64,000 nt of DNA. Origin: Owenia fusiformis (Eukaryota > Annelida > Polychaeta > Sabellida > Oweniidae). This document shows, in pieces, positions 56,423-64,000 of the stretch. Positions within the stretch are counted from its first letter, which is position 1. The number at the start of each line of letters is the position of its first letter. Position numbers and translations under genes: made by a program. The notes beneath the pieces are model-generated. The model worked only from the letters and a program-made list of their open reading frames with translations. It was not told where the DNA came from and did no database searches. The DNA is taken from NCBI GenBank assembly GCA_903813345.2, contig CAIIXF020000009.1:36075759-36139758 (forward strand), read 5' to 3'.

Positions 56423-56535
56423 TTTAGTGGAATGCTGGGAATATTATTCACCGGCAATGCATTGCGCGGTGTACAGTTAAAATTATTCACTGCTCGTTGA
56501 CCAATCAAAATCGAGTATTTCAACTGAGGTACTAA
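56405..56535 (-). promoter_or_regulatory. Promoter-like sequence upstream of the 101-codon frame
   Basis: AATGACGTCATT at 56412-56423 (CRE), TTGCGCGGTGTACA near 56461, and GACCAATCAAAATCG near 56500 (CCAAT on plus). The mix recalls the island at 43010-43320. Confidence 0.35.
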
Positions 56536-58317
56536 CAATGTAAATTGTCTCCCAGCTACTCCAATGATAAAGAAATAGGTCCATTTGCAAATGTTTCAGC
56601 TGAAATTATTCACCCCATTTCAACTTAAGCAATGGCATATTATGTCATCTGATTTATTCTCATTTCTATGTTGCTAGTGAAGCAGAAAGATGTGATGAAT
56701 ATCGCAATAATTCAAACATTAATGAAGCAATTTGATTGTAAACATTGTTTTGGTTTTCTCCATCTAAGCTAGATTTTATTTTTTAAAAGTTCCAGGCTGG
56801 TTAGAAAATTTCGAAAATGATTATCCAAGTTAATATATTCATCAGCTAGTTGTCTGATCATTGACTTGAATGATTGCTGGGATATCTATCTCATTTGAGG
56901 TATTACATCTCACAGATGAGTTCCTGTAACCCATTTAATGTTACATGTTACATTATGTAGGCGGCACCACTGCCATTACCAAGGCTACTATGATAAGCAC
57001 TTCCCCTGAATTTGTTACTTAGCCTGTCATTTTCTGCTATTGTTAGGGCTCTTGCCGAGGGGGGAGCTTTTGGCTAAGGAACAGTAATTTAACTCTCATA
57101 TAAATGCACAAGGAACTAAAAACAGAATATATGAGGGTCATTAAAGGAGCAGTCATATTAATGGTTCATAACCATATCTTGAACCTGATTCTGTGCTACA
57201 GTGCTATCTAATGGAGATCTTAACATTGCATATTGCAGGATGGAACTCTGTAATGTAATCTATTATTCAGATCTTCTGAAAAGCTCACTGTAAGAAGAAT
57301 ATGTTCTGACATACTCATGTTTTCTAAATTGAATATTGTGGAGATGATCCATATATATGGATTTAAGTTAAAAGTCAACATCCTGACCACATTAAGGTTG
57401 TACATCGGGTGAATCATTATTATAGAGTTGCAGCTATTAGCTAGCAGGAACCAAACAACTTATCATGTTATATCTTGTACCGCTTCTGTATATATAAACA
57501 CCGGAATGTGGAAATAAAAATAGTAGCTTAGAGTTTGTGATTGGATCACCTTCATCAAGGGAAGGGTGCTCATCAGGGATTATAAGATAATCCGGAGATT
57601 ATACATGGATTACTCCTGACCAAGAAGCAGCAGGTCTGAATCCTAAAAATGTGATGATATTAGAATCTGAATTCAAAACTAATGTGGAGCTCAGAGAGGA
57701 TAATTTTTTAAGTGAATCAAAGGATTGTTGGATTTATTAATCAAATAAGGTATGTGGACTTCGATTTCAATTTCCAGATTTGTTGAATAAGATTGCTATT
57801 ACTCGTGCCCAAGAATCTTGTATACAAAGCTGTGTTGCATGGGAATACATGTACTTTTAGTATTCCTCATGTGTACTTTGGTCAATGCTCTGCTCATCTT
57901 CATTTGTAGAAAATAAGATACCATGCAATATAGATTTCTCCCTTTGTGAATTGATCTTCCTATGGATCACTGGTAGATTTTAAAGGTGGTCTAGATTATC
58001 AAAAAAGAAACAGAGATTTTCAAAAATATCTTTAAGGCCTTTCTTCGTGAATTTCAAGATCCGCCCTTGTAGAACAACTGTATATCTTTTGCTGCTAGTA
58101 GCAGATTACCATAAATAATATAATTACTTAAATGGACCATGAGTAGATAGATAATTTGAAGGGACAATGATTATTGATAATAACTCTGGCTTTCTATTCA
58201 TATTAATTCTGGTCAACAAAATATTTAGAGAGACAATTCACTAATATGTACTTTCTCTTAATTGTCTACCAATGATATATATGAATAACAGTTCCACACA
58301 GCTATATTCTTTTCTGT
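56536..58317. other. No gene seen
   Basis: AT-rich, without splice pairs, frames or repeats I can support. Confidence 0.35.
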
Positions 58318-58560
58318 AGGTCAGACCAACCCATACCATTTCTATCCCCTTTCTACCGGTAAGACCAACCCATACCCTTTCTATGGTGAGACCTTTTGTA
58401 GGTGAGTGTAACCAATGCAGTTTCTATGAGTGAGGTTAGCCCATAGCATTTCTATAGGCCAGACCAATCCGTACATTTTTTACTGAGGCCAGTCTGTACC
58501 CATTCTGTAAATAAGGTCACCTCATACTCCTTCTGTAGGTTACACCAACCCAAGGGTCTC
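58318..58560. repeat. Degenerate short tandem repeat
   Basis: GACCAACCCATACC, TTTCTAT and GTAGGT words recur every 40-50 bp about six times with heavy divergence. The minus-strand frame that crosses it is not called. Confidence 0.5.
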
Positions 58561-60639
58561 TTAGCTCTATTTGTGCCATGTCCCTTTCTCATTAGAAAGA
58601 CCACTGCGCCTTTCCTACTCAAATCCATCATTATCAACCATGACAACTCATTTCTGCTTAACCAAGAAAATGACAAAGATGTGCTGGGAATGAGAATGAC
58701 CATAGACTAATACTCCACACATCTTTCTGTCTTGCTTTACTTGACTTGAGAGAAGGAAGTCCCATGGTTTATTATGATGTACTCACCTTTTTAGCAATGC
58801 ATACCTTCTATGGGAGAGGGGTGTAAGTCTTATATAAGATTTCGTCGTTGGATTTTGTCCAAAATCATATTAAGTACCCTTCATCAATGACATTTTCATT
58901 TCTTGAACCTGGCGTGTGGATTTATATTAAAATATACAGTGTTTTTACAAAATGTACATAAATTCATACTTTAATATATCTGAAATATGTTTCAATCCTA
59001 AAATATATCAGTATCCCGGGATCAGTACATAGAAATAAAAGAGCAGCTTGTCTTCGTAATTAAAAAAAATATGAAATATGAATATAAATAGTCCATATAC
59101 TTGAAACTGGAATATTCTACTTTTGTCAAGCTGTATTGATATTTGTAATAAAAAGAAATATGTCTTAGCTAGTGTAAGGGTGGCATATGGTAGAGTCATT
59201 ATCTACTCACAAAGGTGAGCAGAAAGAACTTGTAATTATATGAAACCATGCAACTGATCCTTGTATAACATCTTAATTGAAGAAACAAATTACACATACT
59301 TATAAAATTGTCTTAAGAATAGCAGTTATGACATTGTATTTCATTATCATTTCATTATTGACTTAGTTTGAAAGAAAACTAAACAGGAAAGCTAGGTGAA
59401 CATAAAGACTTATTAATTTTAGACTAATTGTGATTTTAAAATACCCTGAATCCAATTAAAAATCTGAGTTGTGCGATATTACATTGCATTCTTAGCATTG
59501 TACTGTATTATAAATTGAATGTTTTCACGATAATATTATTGTGGGTAATTCTAAAGTTTCTCATATATTATGAGGCCGGGAAGTGACAGAAACCGATGTG
59601 TGTAAACAGGTTTACCAGCAAGTTGTGATATCATTAGCATGTGATGTATAGTGGCGATACACATATGTATGATAGGAATAACAAACCATTTCTCGGTTTA
59701 GCTCTGTGTACAAATATATTCAGACCACATCCTAGATAGCCTAGATCTGGTCAAATGTTTTGACGTTTTTAAATGTAATTAACATTAAGGTTCATAGATC
59801 CAGGATAGGTGCCTGTGAAATCAATATTTTGTAACGTGATCCAAGAAAGGAACAATATTGAGGGAAAATATGTTTATAATTGGGGTGACGTGGGCATGAT
59901 TACTTGAAGCTGTCATATGGTATCTCAATGTTAAAGCAGTAATATCAATACTGGAATATAACCATGGCAGATGTTGGATTATATGGCTAAGAGATGATGC
60001 AGTATTACATGAAGACATGGTAACCTCCTGAAACACACTGTAGCTACCACACTGTATGTAGAGGGGTACTGTGTTATGTTAGCTGGAAGTAGGCCTTCTA
60101 CATGCTTCACACAGAGGATAAATAATTTAAAGGGACCCAACACCATGGTCACATGATCAGTCGTGTGGAGGTAAGCTCCCAGTTGAAATAAAATCACTGT
60201 CCTCCTTTGGTTTCTGTGAAAAGTAGCTAATACCCTCATGTATTGGTCAGTTTGTGTGTCACACGACTAATCCCCACCATATGCTTCATTCAACATATTT
60301 TATGCTATTGAGCTGCATATATAAACAGTACTTTGCAACTAAGGTCATACAGTATACTTACCCCTTGCAAATTGTAATTTATTGAATTCACAGTAAACCC
60401 ATCAATTTTTAAGAAAACAAAGAATATTGTTCTCATGGATCTATTATTTATGTTAGACTAACTATGAAAATATAAATATGAAATAATATGTTAGCTTGAA
60501 GTCATATATAAGATGAAAATATATGTTCATGCATTTGCATTTTTCCAAAGGGAATATTCCCATGTAAGTAAATACAGGTGCAATATATAATTTATATGTA
60601 TATCTATGTCATCTGTCTATACATGCGCGTATAGCCTAG
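58561..60639. other. No gene seen
   Basis: AT-rich, nothing recognised on either strand. Confidence 0.35.
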
Positions 60640-60732
60640 TGTTACATGTGAACAAGATGGTTCTGGAAAGAAATGAGCGTGGCAGATTTGCTAAAATGCC
60701 ACATACACCACAAAAGCAAGACCAATTTGAAA
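60640..60732 (+). CDS. Candidate plus-strand exon
   Basis: Ends at a strong GTAAGT donor. Reads LHVNKMVLERNERGRFAK then MPHTPQKQDQFE. Either an internal exon from a CCTAG acceptor at 60638-60639, phase 1 both sides, or a first exon from ATG 60657-60659 (context AACAAGATGG). Composition is more coding-like than its surroundings. No family recognised. Confidence 0.35.
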
Positions 60733-62655
60733 GTAAGTTCATTATTCTCAAGGGTACACTTCAAGTGAAAGCTACATTGCTACAGGGTGGCCTATCATTC
60801 TGAGACAAATGTATTATCCAACGATTGTGATTTTCGAAGCTAAAATATGATATCTTGAGCAGATGGAAATACATTCCCATGAGATATGTATATATAGTCA
60901 AAAGTGATAACTATTTATTGAGTGTAATGAAATGTATCCTTCGCTAACTGCTTTTGTTTGAGATAATTATCATGAAATGTTTTTAAATCAATTTTTATGT
61001 GTGTCATTGATCCTAATCCACCCTGTAGTCTGGTGTTTGTAGAGCATTGCGACTCGTACAACTTATTCTCACAAATATCAAACCTCATTTACTAATTAAT
61101 TTTTTGTGTGAATATGAAGAGTCCAAGCGTTGCTTTTTTATGTTCATTGTATTGCTATATTTAGCCTTGATATCCATGATTTTTTAAAACAAAATCTCAC
61201 CGTTAGATTTCGGGCTATTCATGTTTACTCATTTGTCTAATTGGAAAACAATGCAAATCTCATTTTTTCAAAGGAAAAAAATTGAAATTCTAAGACGGTG
61301 AAAAATCATTAAAAAATACACAGATTCAGAATCCGGCAAGCATTTTCCCTTATTCCTCTCCGTTAAGAAGTTTTGCAAGGTGTTGGATTCCTTTAAGAAG
61401 GGATAAATCCAGCTTTTGCTAATCTATAGATGAAACAAAATAATCTAAGAACAATTTTGACATGAATTTTAAAAGTTATTAAACAAATTCAAGTGATTCA
61501 GTAAATACACATCAAGGATATAAGTCATTGTGCAGGAGTTAGTTAAAATATTCGACTTGGTCATTGGATTTATAAAAATAGCTTATTACTGTTATTACAT
61601 CACATTCACTAGGAGGGAATTTTACATGTTGGAATTGACACCATAACATCATATATGTCAGTTACTAAATGATTAGGTTAGGAGTACATGAACCACATGA
61701 GGTTAGTAAGTTAAATGTTTTATTTTGAAGGCTTTTGATTATTTTCATTTCTTGTTTCATCTGGAGCCACTTGGAAATTGTTCAGTTGAGGAAATAGAAA
61801 GAATTTCTAAACTTGGTCATGCCATATTATTAACCTAATTCTCCATTCCCACTGTTTACTCGATTATGATAAAATGTTTACTTGATAATGGGAAAAAATA
61901 TGTTGATAAAAAATATATGAATGCTCTGTTCAGTTTTTTTTATTTAATCTATGAAAAGTATTTGCATAAAATTACATCATGATAAATACTAGGATACCAA
62001 AGTAAAGCAAATTTGACTTTTTATGTACAATGTAGACTCATTTTTGAGATAGTAAATTATATAACTAGTACAGTAAATATTTTAAATCTGTAAAAATATT
62101 TGATGTACATTGAAATAAATGGGCTCATTGCATGAATTGCAGGGCTGAAAAAAGGAGTATATTGGTATATCATATGTTGAAAAAACTATAAGTACATTTA
62201 AAAAAGATTTAAGTCTGGGGAAGTTCATTGACATAAAAACTTAAACTAAAAAATGGTATTTTGCAATAGCTTATTGAGAACATACATGTATAGGCTATTT
62301 AGAATGAGTTGCATATTAAAATCATTTACGAAGCTAGACTAATAAAAATAGAATCAGGAAGACATACAAAACCCTAGCCTGTAAATGAAAGGTTGTGCAA
62401 CATATTTAGATGGAAGATGAATTCCATTTTATCATAAAATGTACAAATCGTCCTCACTACAGGTAAATCTTCCTGATATGTATGTAGGGGATAAAATTGC
62501 TTCATGAAAACCTACCATGTTATAAAGTGTGACAGAATTTTGGAAAACTTGATTGAATTTGGGAAAAAAATTATGAGAGCTCTTCTTGAACCTCTCTTTT
62601 GAAGAAGCAAAATCATGTGTAGCTATCATAATGATGCAGAGATGAAATAGAGAAT
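60733..62655. other. No gene seen
   Basis: Would be an intron if the plus-strand exons are real. No repeats stand out. Confidence 0.35.
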
Positions 62656-62832
62656 TACAGTAAAACCTGTCTAAGTAGAACACATTTGGTACTTCTAAAA
62701 GGTTATCCACTCGGGAAGTCTTCAACTTTTAATGGTTCATTAACATTAAGTCAGTTGGTCTTCGGAAAAGTGTTCTACTAACAGAGGTGTTCCATTTCTA
62801 GAGGTGTTCTACTTTATAAGTTTCACTGTAAC
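62656..62832. mobile_element. Pogo-like MITE, CAGTAAAACCTGTCTAAG subfamily
   Basis: Starts TACAGTAAAACCTGTCTAAG then TAGAACAC; ends GTGTTCTACTTTATAAGTTT then CACTGTA. Inverted ends, TA outside. Confidence 0.7.
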
Positions 62833-63419
62833 ACCAAAATTATAAAAGTGCATTAATAATTATCGATCCTGATTTCTATGTTTCCCATGTAGTATGTAAT
62901 TTATTTTTATTTTTCTGCTTCGTTAGTTTCTTTGATTTAACCTTTATGATGAAAATCATCCATCATGTCTGAAGTGTTCCATAGCTCTGTATACTCCTGT
63001 ATTATGGCATGTTATATTCCATTCAAGATGGCATTGCTAAGAATTACATTGCTGCCATAAATCTTATTTCCATGTTATGTCAAGATAATGTTAGAAACAT
63101 GGCAGCTTTATTGAACATCTGACAATGTTTAATCCTATGTTACAATATGAGTCTAGCCTTACATCTATCAATTTCATATATTATATATTTGAACAAATGA
63201 TTTGAGAATTATTCACAGTCTGATCACTTTAGATTGAATCAAGTGGGTGCTGCAAATACTTAGCAAATATTTTGAAAACAGGCTTGCACCCATCTGAAAA
63301 CAGACATGCCCCCACTTGATGAAACATTGAAAAACGAAGCATGATTTGACCAACTTTGGTCAGAATTATGAAAATTTTGGCGAGAACATTGGCAGAAATA
63401 ATACAGAAATAATTTGTTG

Positions 63420-63594
63420 ATACAGTAAAACCTGTCTTAGTGAACACCTCTCAAGTGAATACCGGTTTCTGGTAGACACCATTCCTCAGCACATACACTA
63501 CTAACTTCTGTATAAATTAACCTCTTTGTACGGCGACAGTGAACACATTTTTATGGCTCCATAGGAGTTCACTGTACACACAGGTTCTACTATA
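63420..63594. mobile_element. Pogo-like MITE, same subfamily as 10557-10737
   Basis: Starts TACAGTAAAACCTGTCTTAG then TGAACACC; ends GGAGTTCACTGTACACACAG then GTTCTACTATA. Interior blocks match the 10.6-kb copy. Confidence 0.7.
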
Positions 63595-63963
63595 TCTCTT
63601 CCCAAATAAGCATATCATTGCTGTTAGGGGTTAGCTTAAGAGGGGTGTACATGTAGTCGAAAGGTATAGTAGGAGGACACAGATTTGCAACAAAACAAAA
63701 AGGTTATAGAGTACAACCTTAATCATTTCTGAAATGTTTATGACATATGTTTTCTCATAATTCCCATCAACCTGCTATATATATTATGCAATAGTGACCT
63801 TTGCTAGCATGTTGGGTGTTAACCATGACATGATCTAATAATTTACCTGAATAACTCCAGTAATTGATTATTATAAGGAAACTCTAAAATATGGAAGCAC
63901 ATGTATTTGTACAATATTAATGCTGCAAAGCTTCACTCAGTACATTTTCTTGGTTTTCTTTAG

Positions 63964-64000
63964 AAAGTCACAAGTATTACCGCTGGGATTGACTCAATAA
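63964..64000 (+). CDS. Possible start of a plus-strand exon, cut by window end
   Basis: Preceded by a pyrimidine-rich CATTTTCTTGGTTTTCTTTAG acceptor, shown here from 63943. In the phase left by 60732 it reads KVTSITAGIDSI and stays open to the edge; the other two frames contain stops. Very short, so weak. Confidence 0.2.

Overview
The window is AT-rich, intron- and repeat-dense animal DNA, with no operons, ribosome binding sites or phage-like gene packing. Recurrent short words such as ACATGTA, many small inverted-repeat elements, and a complete metazoan sphingosine-1-phosphate lyase gene suggest a marine lophotrochozoan, most likely a bivalve mollusc. That assignment is inference. Nothing here is bacterial, and no rRNA, functional tRNA or CRISPR array was found.

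Layout: 1-14.35 kb holds a partial minus-strand gene for a protein with an N-terminal SAM domain. Its first two coding exons (14259-14351, 11449-11551) encode the SAM domain, and a phase-compatible proline-rich exon lies at 2174-2302. Its introns carry a 31-bp and a 42-bp tandem array and several transposon fossils. 17.2-28.4 kb holds the one gene that can be named with certainty, SGPL1: 14 coding exons on the minus strand, 567 aa, with the PLP-binding lysine at codon 353 and the stacking histidine at 242, as in the human enzyme. 28.4-34 kb holds CpG- and E-box-bearing promoter-like DNA mixed with transposon remnants. 34-64 kb is mostly noncoding DNA with nested mobile elements. It has only weak hints of a plus-strand gene: candidate exons at 33557-33587 and 60640-60732, and an acceptor at 63964.

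Most of the structure outside the two genes comes from mobile elements. They include a 5'-truncated LINE with a 455-codon reverse-transcriptase frame inserted into a pogo-like element (45820-47840). A TTAA-flanked element sits in one copy of a local duplication whose other copy is the empty site (40738-41572), and a TA-flanked foldback sits in a repeat whose uninterrupted copy opens the window (13272-13662). Other elements are a G/C-run transposon family in five to six copies and a tRNA-headed SINE. Four long hyphenated palindromes with CG-rich cores stand out (14868-15010, 18341-18481, 43674-43818, 55996-56124). One lies next to a 101-codon frame that resembles the N-terminus of Crypton/DUF3504-type recombinases. 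They are the best candidates here for something poorly described. I see no evidence of a novel multi-gene system.
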